From Actinomadura violacea (GTDB lineage: Bacteria; Actinomycetota; Actinomycetes; Streptosporangiales; Streptosporangiaceae): 64,000 bases of DNA. Under the pieces are notes generated by a model. That model saw only the letters and a list, made by a program, of their open reading frames with translations. It was not told where the DNA came from and made no database searches. Numbering within the stretch: the stretch's first letter is position 1; each line of letters starts with the position of its first letter. Position numbers and translations under genes: made by a program. The stretch covers positions 124,001-188,000 of the forward strand of contig NZ_JAGEPF010000024.1 in NCBI RefSeq assembly GCF_017573465.1, read 5' to 3'. Below are positions 35,038-42,696 of the stretch, one piece after another.

Positions 35038-35457
35038 ATGCGGAGGTACGCCCTCGCCGGCCTGGCCGTGCTGGCCCTGCTGGCGTCCGGCTGCAGCGGC
35101 TCGGACGACGGCGCCGCGCCGTCCGGCGGGGGCACCGCCCGCAGCGCTCCGCTCCCGACCAGGCCCGGGGCGGTCGTCACCAACGGCGTCCGCCCCGGCG
35201 CGGAGAAGAAGACCACGCTGGACGGCACCTGGACGTCCGCGGCGGGCGGCGAGAAGGTCGCCCTGTACCTCTACCGGGGCGCCGCCGCGCTGAACTCGCC
35301 CGGGTTCTGCACCGGCACCATCGACGCGTCCGCGCAGATCAAGCTGACGTGCGCGAAGGGCTCCCGGGCCCGGACGAGCGGCCGTGCGGTGCTGCGTTCC
35401 GGCGCCCTGGTCGTCAGCTGGCAGAACGGCCCGAAGGACACCCTGCACCGCCACTGA
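35038..35457 (+). CDS. Small secreted lipoprotein
   Basis: 139 residues with lipobox LLASGC near 15-20, then a Ser/Gly/Pro-rich linker and a beta-rich region (TTLDGTWTSAAGGEKVALYLYRG, about 60-85) with two cysteines (FCTGTID and KLTCAKG) likely to pair. GAAGGAG precedes the ATG. It lies 26 bp after the propeller gene on the same strand and is probably co-transcribed. No family recognised. Confidence 0.78.
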   Translation: MRRYALAGLAVLALLASGCSGSDDGAAPSGGGTARSAPLPTRPGAVVTNGVRPGAEKKTTLDGTWTSAAGGEKVALYLYRGAAALNSPGFCTGTIDASAQIKLTCAKGSRARTSGRAVLRSGALVVSWQNGPKDTLHRH

Positions 35458-35467
35458 CCCGTGCGTT

Positions 35468-35501
35468 CTGAGCCGCTCGCGCACCCGCGCGGGCGGCTCA
35501 G
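35468..35501. terminator. Bidirectional terminator between two convergent genes
   Basis: CTGAGCCGC (35468-35476) pairs with GCGGCTCAG (35493-35501), with a further GCGC/GCGC inner stem. The right arm includes the stop codon of the minus-strand gene. Confidence 0.75.
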
Positions 35502-35902
35502 GCGGCGTGGAGGCTGACGGCGAAGGCGGGGCCGGGGTTGGTGAACGTCTGCGGGCCGGCGTGCACGCGGACCCGGTTGGCCCGCAGCGGCCGCTCCGTG
35601 ACGCCGTCCGCCCGGATCGCCACCTCCGCCAGCTCGCCGGCGATGAGCGTGCTGACCTGCCCGTGCACGGTGGCACCGTGCCCGGGAGGCCACGTGGTCA
35701 GCCACACCTCGGCGCCGTCCGCGGCGTACAGCGGGACGCGGACCGGGCCGGAGCCGTCGAAGACGACGCTGTGCCACCAGTCGGACGGGCGGGCCGCCAG
35801 TTCGCGGACGCGGTCGGCGAGCTGCCCGACGGTGGGCGGGCGGGCGGTGACGGTGCGGCCGTGCGGGTCGTCCTGGCCACGCATAGTGAGATCGGGAACC
35901 AT
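35498..35902 (-). CDS. Cysteine-dioxygenase-like cupin protein, degenerate
   Basis: 134 residues from ATG 35902 (ATG 35884 possible). Homology to the cysteine dioxygenase family is visible in WWHSVVFDG, the segment VWLTTWPPGHGATVHG, and TNPGPAFAVSLHA near the C-terminus. Functional members have GHGSPIHDHG and HxVTNPG; here the second His of the HDH pair is missing (VHGQ) and the His before TNPG is Thr. Two of three iron ligands therefore appear lost and the C-terminus is short. A pseudo-enzyme or decaying gene is likely. Confidence 0.62.
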   Translation of the reverse strand: MVPDLTMRGQDDPHGRTVTARPPTVGQLADRVRELAARPSDWWHSVVFDGSGPVRVPLYAADGAEVWLTTWPPGHGATVHGQVSTLIAGELAEVAIRADGVTERPLRANRVRVHAGPQTFTNPGPAFAVSLHAA

Positions 35903-36094
35903 GTCCTGGATGTCCTGAATGTGAGCCGGATCCGGGTGAACGCCACCCGGGAGCATCTGATGATCAGCGGCTACAGGCAGGACACAGCGCGCTGGCCACG
36001 CGGCGGAGGGCCACGGGGCTGTCGGCGGGAACGCGCGCTGGCATGGCATCAAGGAGACACTCCGTGACCGACGGTTGTCAAGCCGAACGCCCGC

Positions 36095-36116
36095 GTTCAC
36101 CCGCCGTGCACCTGTG
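36095..36116 (+). promoter_or_regulatory. Candidate PHO box upstream of the PhoD phosphatase
   Basis: Two 11-bp direct repeat units, GTTCACCCGCC (36095-36105) and GTGCACCTGTG (36106-36116), match the actinomycete PhoP consensus of GTTCACC repeats every 11 bp (7/7 and 6/7). It lies 58-79 bases before the ATG. Confidence 0.6.
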
Positions 36117-36173
36117 ATCCGTCCTGGTCCGTCACGATCCGTCCCGGTAACGGATCAAGGAACGGAGTCTGCG

Positions 36174-37712
36174 ATGGACCGGCGAACCGTGCTGCGCGGT
36201 GGTCTCGTGACGACCGCGGGAGCGGCCCTTGCCCTGCTGAACGACGGCCCGGCGCGCGCCGCCGGACTGCTGCGCAGCGGCCGCCCGCGGCTCACCCACG
36301 GCGTGCAGAGCGGCGACGTCACCGCGAACGAGGCCGTGATCTGGGCGCGCTCCGACCGGCCCGCGCGGATGCTCGTCGAGCTGAGCGACCGCCCCGACTT
36401 CCGGCACGCCCGGACCGTCCGCGGCCCCGTCCTCACCCCGGACACCGACCTGACCGGCAAGGCGTTCCTGCGCGGCCTGCCGCCCGGCCGCGAGCTGCAC
36501 TACCGCGTCCGGCTCGACGGCCTGGACCGGCACCTGGCGTCCGAGCCCGTCGCCGGCCGCCTCCGCACGGCGCCGCGCACCCGCCGCGACATCCGGTTCG
36601 TGTGGTCCGGCGACCTCGCCGGGCAGGGCTGGGGCATCAACCCCGACCTCGGCGGCTACCGGATCTTCAAGGCGATGGCCGCGGTCGACCCCGACTTCTT
36701 CCTGTGCAGCGGCGACCTGGTCTATTCGGACGGCCCGCTCTCCGAAACGGTGAAGCTGCCCGACGGCTCCACCTGGCGGAACCTCACCACGCCGGAGAAG
36801 TCGGCCGTCGCCCAGACCCTCGCCGAATACCGCGGCCAGTTCCGCTACAACCTCCAGGACGCCAATCTCCGCGCGTTCAACGCGCAGGTCCCGATGCTGT
36901 ACCAGTGGGACGACCACGAAACGCTCAACAACTGGTACCCGGGCGAGATCCTCGACCTGCCGCAATACACCGAGAAGCGCGTGGACGTACTGTCGGCCCG
37001 TGCCCGCCGGGCCGCCTTCGAATACACGCCCATCGCCATTCCCGCGGCCAAGGGCGGGCGCATCTACCGCAAGATCTCCTACGGTCCGCTGCTCGACGTG
37101 TTCATGCTGGACATGCGCACCTACAAGTCGCCGAACGACGCCGACGACTCCCCCGCCCAGCGCGACGGCCTGCTCGGCGCCGAGCAGGCCGCCTGGCTCA
37201 AGCGCGAGCTCCGCCGTTCCCGCGCCACCTGGAAGATCATCGCGAACGACCTGCCGATCGGCCTCGTCGTCCCCGACGGCACCGCGCAGGAGGCGGCCGC
37301 GCAGGGCGACGGCGGCGCGCCGCTGGGCCGCGAACGCGAGATCGCCGGCATCCTCTCCGACATCAAGAAGCACCATGTCCGCAACACCGTCTGGCTGACG
37401 GCCGACGTCCATTACACGGCCGCGCATTACTACGACCCGTCCAAGGCCGCGTTCAAGGACTTCGATCCGTTCTGGGAATTCGTCTCCGGGCCCCTGAACG
37501 CCGGCGCCTTCGGCCCGAACGCCCTCGACGGCACGTTCGGCCCGGTGGCCAAGTTCGTCCAGGCGCCGCCGCACGCGAACACCTCGCCGGCCGAGGGCTA
37601 CCAGTTCTTCGGCGAGGTCGACATCGACGCGCATTCCGCGTCCCTCACCGTCCGCCTCCGCGACCTCGACGGGAGGACCCTGCACACCGAGACGCTGACC
37701 CCCGTCCGCTGA
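36174..37712 (+). CDS. phoD: Tat-exported PhoD-like alkaline phosphatase / phosphodiesterase
   Basis: 512 residues. Tat signal peptide MDRRTVLRGGLVTTAGAALA, with an AxA-type cleavage near residue 28. The PhoD N-terminal domain starts at LTHGVQSGDVTANEAVIWAR, and the metallophosphatase part has SGDLAGQGWG, FLCSGDLVYSDG, YQWDDHETLNNW and TADVHYTAAHYYDP, which carry the metal-binding Asp, Asn and His residues (Ca/Fe in the family). It releases phosphate from phosphodiesters including teichoic acids. ATG 36174 gives the twin-arginine motif at the start. A PHO-box-like repeat upstream suggests control by phosphate starvation. Confidence 0.92.
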   Translation: MDRRTVLRGGLVTTAGAALALLNDGPARAAGLLRSGRPRLTHGVQSGDVTANEAVIWARSDRPARMLVELSDRPDFRHARTVRGPVLTPDTDLTGKAFLRGLPPGRELHYRVRLDGLDRHLASEPVAGRLRTAPRTRRDIRFVWSGDLAGQGWGINPDLGGYRIFKAMAAVDPDFFLCSGDLVYSDGPLSETVKLPDGSTWRNLTTPEKSAVAQTLAEYRGQFRYNLQDANLRAFNAQVPMLYQWDDHETLNNWYPGEILDLPQYTEKRVDVLSARARRAAFEYTPIAIPAAKGGRIYRKISYGPLLDVFMLDMRTYKSPNDADDSPAQRDGLLGAEQAAWLKRELRRSRATWKIIANDLPIGLVVPDGTAQEAAAQGDGGAPLGREREIAGILSDIKKHHVRNTVWLTADVHYTAAHYYDPSKAAFKDFDPFWEFVSGPLNAGAFGPNALDGTFGPVAKFVQAPPHANTSPAEGYQFFGEVDIDAHSASLTVRLRDLDGRTLHTETLTPVR

Positions 37713-37763
37713 CCGGCGACAGCGCCCGCCGCCGGCGGATCCGCGGTCCGCCCGGCGGGGCGG

Positions 37764-37841
37764 TCAGCGGGTGATCAGGACGTAGGCGACCAGGGTGAGG
37801 AGCGCCGTCACGATCAGGTACCTGGTGAACACGTACCGCAC
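37764..37841 (-). CDS. Possible 25-residue single-helix membrane peptide
   Basis: From a GTG at 37841 the frame reads MRYVFTRYLIVTALLTLVAY and continues to a basic end, TR. This is a plausible single transmembrane helix with positive ends, filling a 165-bp gap between phoD and a lipoprotein gene. No clear ribosome site. It may be chance. Confidence 0.25.
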   Translation of the reverse strand: MRYVFTRYLIVTALLTLVAYVLITR

Positions 37842-37877
37842 ATACCCCGCAGATCGGGACACAGTCCCCGGCCTGGG

Positions 37878-38267
37878 ATGATCGACCGTGTGAACCCTGC
37901 GCGCACCCTCGTCCCGCCCGCGGCGGCCCTCGTCCTGTGCCTGCTCGTCCCCGGCTGCTCCGGCGGCGGCAGCGGCGGCGGTGGCGACCACCGCAAGGCC
38001 GACTGCGCCGCGATCACCGGGGCCTTGCGCACCCCCGCGAAGTCCGACGACGTCCAGGGGATCATCGACGCCCTCCGCCGCGTCCGCCCGAAGCTGAAGG
38101 ACGACCACCTGGCGAAGGAGGTCGACGTCGTCCTGGACGTCGGCGACAAGCTGAGGAAGCGCGGCGGCGACGAGAGCGGCAAGAACCTGCTGTCCGACTC
38201 CGAGGCGGTCCGCTTCACCAAGGCGACCGACGACATCACGACGACCTGCGGCAGCGCCTCCCCGTGA
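37878..38267 (+). CDS. Small lipoprotein of unknown function
   Basis: 129 residues. The lipobox LLVPGC (about 22-27) follows a hydrophobic segment, then a glycine linker. The mature part is charged and helical (VQGIIDALRRVRPKLKDDHLAKEVDVVLDVGDKLRKR split across two helices), with a cysteine at each end (KADCAAITGAL and TTTCGSASP) that could pair. CCTGGG precedes the ATG. No family recognised. Confidence 0.72.
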   Translation: MIDRVNPARTLVPPAAALVLCLLVPGCSGGGSGGGGDHRKADCAAITGALRTPAKSDDVQGIIDALRRVRPKLKDDHLAKEVDVVLDVGDKLRKRGGDESGKNLLSDSEAVRFTKATDDITTTCGSASP

Positions 38268-38338
38268 CGGCCGCGGTAACCGGGGCCGCATCTCCGGACC
38301 TTTAAGGGTCGGATGCCCACATCTCGGTTGGAGTCGGA

Positions 38339-38851
38339 GTGGCGGACGATGCGGCGGAGCGGTTCACGGTGCTGTTCAGACGGCACCACGCGCGGGTGCG
38401 GGCCTATGTGCTGCGCCGAACGGACGAGGAACGCGCGGACGACGTGGTGGCGGAGGCGTTCACCGCGGTGTGGCGGCACATCGACCGGCTGCCGGACGAT
38501 CCGCTGCCCTGGCTGTACCGGGCCGCGCACAACTGCCTGAACAACGACCGGCGGTCCCGGGCGCGCCGCGCGCGGCTGGCCGGACGGCTGGCCCAGCACC
38601 ACCGGGACGCGCCCGACCACGCGGCGGGCGTGGTCGAGGAGGTCCGGCTGCGGGAGGCGCTGTGGCGGCTGCCGGACGCCGACCGCGAGGCGCTGATGCT
38701 CGTCGCCTGGGAGGACCTCGACCACCGTTCGGCCGCCTACGTGGCCGGATGCTCGGCGGCGGCCTTCAAGGTTCGGGTGCACCGCGCCCGCAAACGGCTG
38801 GCCGCGCTGCTGACCGACGACATCAGCCCGGCAGAGGAGGCCGCACGATGA
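38339..38851 (+). CDS. ECF RNA polymerase sigma factor
   Basis: 170 residues. Region 2 is FTVLFRRHHARVRAYVLRRT then ADDVVAEAFTAVWRHIDRLP (about 9-55), and region 4 is EALWRLPDADREALMLVAWEDL followed by SAAYVAGCSAAAFKVRVHRARKRL (about 108-158). The GTG start is short of a clear ribosome site. It is coupled by ATGA to a membrane protein that probably acts as its partner or target. A GGTAACC at about 38275, upstream, could be an ECF -35 element. Confidence 0.9.
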   Translation: MADDAAERFTVLFRRHHARVRAYVLRRTDEERADDVVAEAFTAVWRHIDRLPDDPLPWLYRAAHNCLNNDRRSRARRARLAGRLAQHHRDAPDHAAGVVEEVRLREALWRLPDADREALMLVAWEDLDHRSAAYVAGCSAAAFKVRVHRARKRLAALLTDDISPAEEAAR

Positions 38852-39927
38852 ACGACCTGGACGGCCTGCTGGCCGCCGCGAACCCGGTGCGCGCGGACGA
38901 CCTGGAGTACGGCGAGCGGGAGGAGGCGGTGCTGCGGAGCATCACCGCCCGGCCGCGCGGCGGCCGGAGCCCGAGGTGGAGGCCAGGATGGGCGCTGCCC
39001 GGCGCGGCGGCGGCCCTGGCGGCGGTGGCGGCCGTGGCGCTGGTGGTGTGGAACGCGGTGACGCCCGAGCCCATCCCGAAGCAGCGGTACGTGACGTCCG
39101 GGCCGGCGCACGCGGTGCTGATGGCGGCGGCGGAGAAGGCCGACCGCACCGAGCCGAAGCGGTTCTGGCACGCGAAGGGCGAGGTCGGCCAGCTGATCCA
39201 GCGCGACCACCGCGGCCACCGGTACACGCTGCTCGCGTCGTTCCCGACGGAGACGTGGCTGCCGCGCGACCGTGCCGACGGTTTCGGCGTGTACTCCAAC
39301 GACATCGGCGGCGTGCGGCTGCGGCCGCTGACCCCGGCCGACGCCCGGCAGTACCGGCTGGACGGGTCGCCGCAGCCGAACGAGAACGCGGACGCGGGCA
39401 TCGTCATCCCCGACGTGCCGGAGGGCCCCCGGCCCGAGGACCGGATCTTCGAGGGCGACCCGGCGCGGCTGCCGGCGGACCCGGTCCGGCTGCGGACGGC
39501 GATGCTGACGTGGATCCGCGACCACGGCGGCCTGCCGAAGGACCCGGACGCGTGGCTGTTCCGGGAGGCGCCGAAGCTGCTCAGCGACCCCGTCGAGCAG
39601 CCGTCGCAGGCGCTGCGGGCCGCGGTGTACCGGATGCTCGCGGGGCTGCCGGGCGTGCGGAACCTCGGCACGGTCCGCGACCCGCTCGGGCGTCCGGCGC
39701 TCGGCGTCGCGATGGACGAGACCAGCCGCGACCTCGGCACCCTGCAGTGGCAGCTCATGCTCAGCCCGTCCGAGGACTTCCTGATGGCGAGCCGCGCCGT
39801 GGTGGTGCGGCCGGGGACGGCCAACAGCCGGGTGCCCGCCGGGAGCGCCCAGTACTACACGGTGCAGCGGACGGCGGGGTGGACCGACACCCCGCCGGCG
39901 CAGAAGCTGCCCGGCGCCCGGCGGTGA
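38848..39927 (+). CDS. CU044_5270 family protein, likely partner of the sigma factor
   Basis: 359 residues. The N-terminal cytoplasmic part is about 45 residues (NDLDGLLAAANPVRADDL), one membrane helix lies at about 51-70 (ALPGAAAALAAVAAVALVVW), and an extracellular domain has WLFREAPKLLSDPVEQPSQALRAAVYRML and VRDPLGRPALGVAMDE, typical of CU044_5270 proteins that follow ECF genes in actinomycetes. There is no zinc HxxxCxxC anti-sigma motif. The 4-bp overlap with the sigma gene supports a functional pair. Confidence 0.87.
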   Translation: MNDLDGLLAAANPVRADDLEYGEREEAVLRSITARPRGGRSPRWRPGWALPGAAAALAAVAAVALVVWNAVTPEPIPKQRYVTSGPAHAVLMAAAEKADRTEPKRFWHAKGEVGQLIQRDHRGHRYTLLASFPTETWLPRDRADGFGVYSNDIGGVRLRPLTPADARQYRLDGSPQPNENADAGIVIPDVPEGPRPEDRIFEGDPARLPADPVRLRTAMLTWIRDHGGLPKDPDAWLFREAPKLLSDPVEQPSQALRAAVYRMLAGLPGVRNLGTVRDPLGRPALGVAMDETSRDLGTLQWQLMLSPSEDFLMASRAVVVRPGTANSRVPAGSAQYYTVQRTAGWTDTPPAQKLPGARR

Positions 39928-39949
39928 GCCGCGGCCACGGCCTGCGCGC

Positions 39950-39987
39950 CGGTCGGGTTCTCCGCGGCCGTCGGGTTCTCCGCGGCG
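39950..39987. repeat. Tandem duplication of about 18 bp in a convergent junction
   Basis: GTCGGGTTCTCCGCGGC occurs twice in tandem (39954-39970 and 39971-39987 approximately), between the CU044_5270 gene and the TetR gene. Confidence 0.7.
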
Positions 39988-39988
39988 G

Positions 39989-40714
39989 TCACGGCCTGCG
40001 GTCGATCCAGGACTGCAGGCCGTCGAGGATGCGGTCGAGGGCGAACTCGAAGCCGGCGTCCGGGTCGAGGTGGAGCGGCATGTTCTGCCGCCAGTAGTCG
40101 GAGTAGGCGGGAAAGTCGTCGGCCATGCGCTCCACGAACGGGCGGAGCTGCTCGATCAGGTCGGCCGGCGACTTCTCGCCGCCGCGGGTGGCGCGCTTCA
40201 TCGCGGCGTCGGACGTCGCGTAGCCGATGGCCTGCGACACCAGCAGGGAGCTGGCCCAGCCGATCTCCGCGCCGGACAGGCCGGCGGCGGACAGCAGCGC
40301 GATGGTGCGGTCGCTGACGCGCATCGCGTTCGGGCCGAGGGCGGGATGGGTGCCGAACAGCGCGATCACCCAGGAGTGGCGCAGCAGCACCGTCCGGAAG
40401 CTGCGGGCGAGCCCGGCCGCCGCCTCCCGCCAGCCGACCTCCCCGGCGTCCGGGATCTCGACCTCGCCGAGGACCTCGTCGACGACGAGTTCGAGCAGCT
40501 CGTCCTTGTTCGCGACGTAGAAGTACATCGAGGTCGCGCCCGCGCTGATGCTCGCGCCCAGGCGCCGCATGCTGAAGCCCTCGAGGCCCTCGGCGTCCAG
40601 CAGCGCGACGGCGGCGGCGACGATCTCCTCGCGGCTGAGCTGCGGACGGCCCCGCCGCGGACGGCCCGGGCGCATCCAGACCGACTCGGTGAAGGGGTCG
40701 TTCTCGCTGGCCAT
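39989..40714 (-). CDS. TetR family regulator of the adjacent DHA2 exporter
   Basis: 241 residues. HTH: LSREEIVAAAVALLDAEGLEGFSMRRLGASISAGATSMYFYVANKDEL (about 26-74). The C-terminal domain resembles the TetR_C tetracycline-repressor class (LLRHSWVIALFGTHPALGPNAM). It is divergent from an MFS exporter, and the 111-bp spacer holds a promoter overlapped by a GTAC-type dyad, the classic repressor-exporter arrangement. Start ATG 40714 gives a 25-residue basic arm before the HTH. Confidence 0.9.
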   Translation of the reverse strand: MASENDPFTESVWMRPGRPRRGRPQLSREEIVAAAVALLDAEGLEGFSMRRLGASISAGATSMYFYVANKDELLELVVDEVLGEVEIPDAGEVGWREAAAGLARSFRTVLLRHSWVIALFGTHPALGPNAMRVSDRTIALLSAAGLSGAEIGWASSLLVSQAIGYATSDAAMKRATRGGEKSPADLIEQLRPFVERMADDFPAYSDYWRQNMPLHLDPDAGFEFALDRILDGLQSWIDRRP

Positions 40715-40759
40715 GCGCCGTCCTTGTGACCTGGGATGCTCCGGCGCCCAGATTATCGG

Positions 40760-40790
40760 TTGACGAACGACGTACCAAAGTTAGTACAGT
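40760..40790 (+). promoter_or_regulatory. Promoter and dyad operator of the DHA2 exporter
   Basis: TTGACG at 40760-40765 is a good -35 box, with TAGTAC (16-bp spacing) or TACAGT as -10. The imperfect dyad GTACCAAAGTTAGTAC (12/16 symmetric) overlaps it, so binding by the TetR protein would block transcription. Confidence 0.55.
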
Positions 40791-40825
40791 GTGCGAAAAT
40801 TCGATCGCCGTACGAACGGGGAGCC

Positions 40826-42331
40826 ATGTCCGCCCGCCATCCGCGCCGCTGGGTGATCCTCGGCGTGCTCTGCCTCAGCCTGCTCGTGGTCGTCATCGAC
40901 AACACGGTGCTGAACGTCGCGATCCCGTCGCTGGTGAAGGACCTGCACGCGAGCAACGCCGACATCCAGTGGATCCTGGACGCCTACATGCTGGTGTTCG
41001 CCGGGCTGCTGCTCACCGCGGGCGCCCTGTCGGACCGGTTCGGGCGCCGCCGCGGCCTCGTCACCGGCCTCGTGCTGTTCGGCGGCGCGTCCGGGCTCGC
41101 CGCGCTCGCCGACTCCTCCGGCGAGCTGATCGCCGCACGGGCGCTGATGGGCGTCGGCGGCGCGTTCCTGATGCCGGGCACGCTGTCGATCCTCACCACC
41201 GTCTTCGACGACGAGGAGCGCAAGAAGGCCCTCGCCATCTGGAGCTCGGTGCTGATGGTGGGCGCCGTCGCGGGCCCGCTCGTCGGCGGCGCGCTGCTGC
41301 GCGACTTCTGGTGGGGGTCGGTGTTCCTGCTGAACGTCCCGATCGCGGTGCTCGGGATCATCGCCGCCCTGCTGATCATCCCCGAGTCGCGCGGCCCGGC
41401 CGTCCGCCCGGACGTGCTCGGCGCCGTGCTGTCGACCGCCGGGATGACCGCCCTGGTGTGGGGCGTGATCGAGACGGCGCGGGACGGCTGGGCGTCCGGC
41501 CGGACCATCGGCGGGTTCGTCGTCGCGGTCGTCATGATCACCGCGTTCGGGCTGTGGGAGCGGCGCTGCGCGGAGCCGATGCTGCCGATGGGGCTGTTCC
41601 GCGACCGCAACTTCAGCGGCGCGAGCCTGTCGGTCGTGCTGATGTCGTTCTCGGCGGGCGGGCTGCTGCTCGCGCTCACCCAGTACCTGCAGTTCGTCCT
41701 GGACTACAGCCCGCTGAAGGCGGGCGCCGCGTTCATCCCGCTGATGGTCGCCGCGATGGCGTTCAACGGGATCGGCGTCGTCGTCGACAAGAAGCTCGGC
41801 GCCCGCGTCGCGGTGGCCGCGGGCCTGCTGCTGCTCGCGGTCGGCTTCGGCGTGCTGGCCACGCTGTCGCCCGGTGACGGCTACCCCAAGCTCGCGATCG
41901 CCCTGGTCATCATGGGGATGGGCAGCGGGACGATGGGCCCGGCGGCCTACGGGACGCTGCTCGGCGCGCTGCCGCCCGAGCGCGCTGGCGTCGGCTCGGC
42001 GGTCAACGACACCGTCCAGCAGCTCGGCCAGGCGCTCAGCGTCGCGATCCTCGGCAGCGTCCTGTCGGCGGCGTTCTCCGACCACATGCCCGACGCCGTG
42101 ACCGGCGAGGCGCGCAAGTCGATCGGCGACGCCCTGGCGGTCGCGGCGGCCAAGGGCGACGCGGGCCTCGCCGCGGCGGCGCGCAACGCGTTCACCGACT
42201 CGATGGCGACCATCGCGATCGTCGGCGTCGTCGCCGGCATCGCCGCGGCCGCGCTGGCGTTCCTCGTGCTGCGCCCGACCCCGGCGACGCAGCCGGAGTC
42301 CCCGTCCACCCCGGTCGACGTCGCCCCCTGA
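40826..42331 (+). CDS. MFS exporter, DHA2 (EmrB/QacA) type
   Basis: 501 residues with 14 predicted helices. Motif A: TAGALSDRFGRRRGLVTGLV; motif C region: AIWSSVLMVGAVAGPLVGGAL; first helix: VVVIDNTVLNVAIPSL. ATG 40826 has GGGGAG just upstream. Length is typical for the 14-TM drug exporters. It is controlled in all likelihood by the divergent TetR protein; the substrate is not predictable. A strong hairpin follows the stop. Confidence 0.93.
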   Translation: MSARHPRRWVILGVLCLSLLVVVIDNTVLNVAIPSLVKDLHASNADIQWILDAYMLVFAGLLLTAGALSDRFGRRRGLVTGLVLFGGASGLAALADSSGELIAARALMGVGGAFLMPGTLSILTTVFDDEERKKALAIWSSVLMVGAVAGPLVGGALLRDFWWGSVFLLNVPIAVLGIIAALLIIPESRGPAVRPDVLGAVLSTAGMTALVWGVIETARDGWASGRTIGGFVVAVVMITAFGLWERRCAEPMLPMGLFRDRNFSGASLSVVLMSFSAGGLLLALTQYLQFVLDYSPLKAGAAFIPLMVAAMAFNGIGVVVDKKLGARVAVAAGLLLLAVGFGVLATLSPGDGYPKLAIALVIMGMGSGTMGPAAYGTLLGALPPERAGVGSAVNDTVQQLGQALSVAILGSVLSAAFSDHMPDAVTGEARKSIGDALAVAAAKGDAGLAAAARNAFTDSMATIAIVGVVAGIAAAALAFLVLRPTPATQPESPSTPVDVAP

Positions 42332-42345
42332 CCGCCCCTCGGACC

Positions 42346-42370
42346 GGCGCCCGCGTACGGCGCGGGCGCC
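42346..42370 (+). terminator. Terminator hairpin after the DHA2 exporter
   Basis: GGCGCCCGCG (42346-42355), TACGG loop, CGCGGGCGCC (42361-42370), a perfect 10-bp stem 15 bp beyond the stop. Confidence 0.8.
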
Positions 42371-42528
42371 GTCCGCTTACCCGGGGGCGACGATCGGGCG
42401 GCTCTTGGGCCAGGTCAGACGGGGTTGATGTGAATAGGGCGGAAATCCGGAAAAGTAAGGGGCATCCGATTACGGTCGGTTGGTGATCGCCCACGGAACG
42501 GGGCGGCCGCGACCGGCGAGGAGTGACA

Positions 42529-42696
42529 GTGACCCCCGAAGCACGAACCGACGCCACCGAGGCGTCGCATATGGACAGGGTCGACGTGAACCCCGGCGTC
42601 GACCGCGCCACGGAACCCGACGAGGAGCAGGTCCTCCGGGAGCTGTACGGAGAGCCGGACCAGAACGGGATCTTCCGTGGGGAGGGCTCGGCATGA
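42529..42696 (+). CDS. 55-residue acidic protein coupled to a CHAP-domain gene
   Basis: From GTG 42529, with AGGAG upstream, the frame encodes 55 residues ending ELYGEPDQNGIFRGEGSA. The C-terminal half is acidic (EPDEEQVLRELYGEPDQ). Its TGA overlaps the ATG of the CHAP gene (ATGA), which argues it is real and co-translated. No signal peptide or membrane segment. Function unknown; it may be a chaperone, inhibitor or structural partner of the CHAP protein. Confidence 0.7.
   Translation: MTPEARTDATEASHMDRVDVNPGVDRATEPDEEQVLRELYGEPDQNGIFRGEGSA

Noticed and set aside
42361..42528. Possible riboswitch upstream of the 55-residue gene and CHAP gene
   Set aside because: The leader has some ATCCG repeats and cell-wall genes are often behind c-di-AMP riboswitches, but the core motifs are not present.
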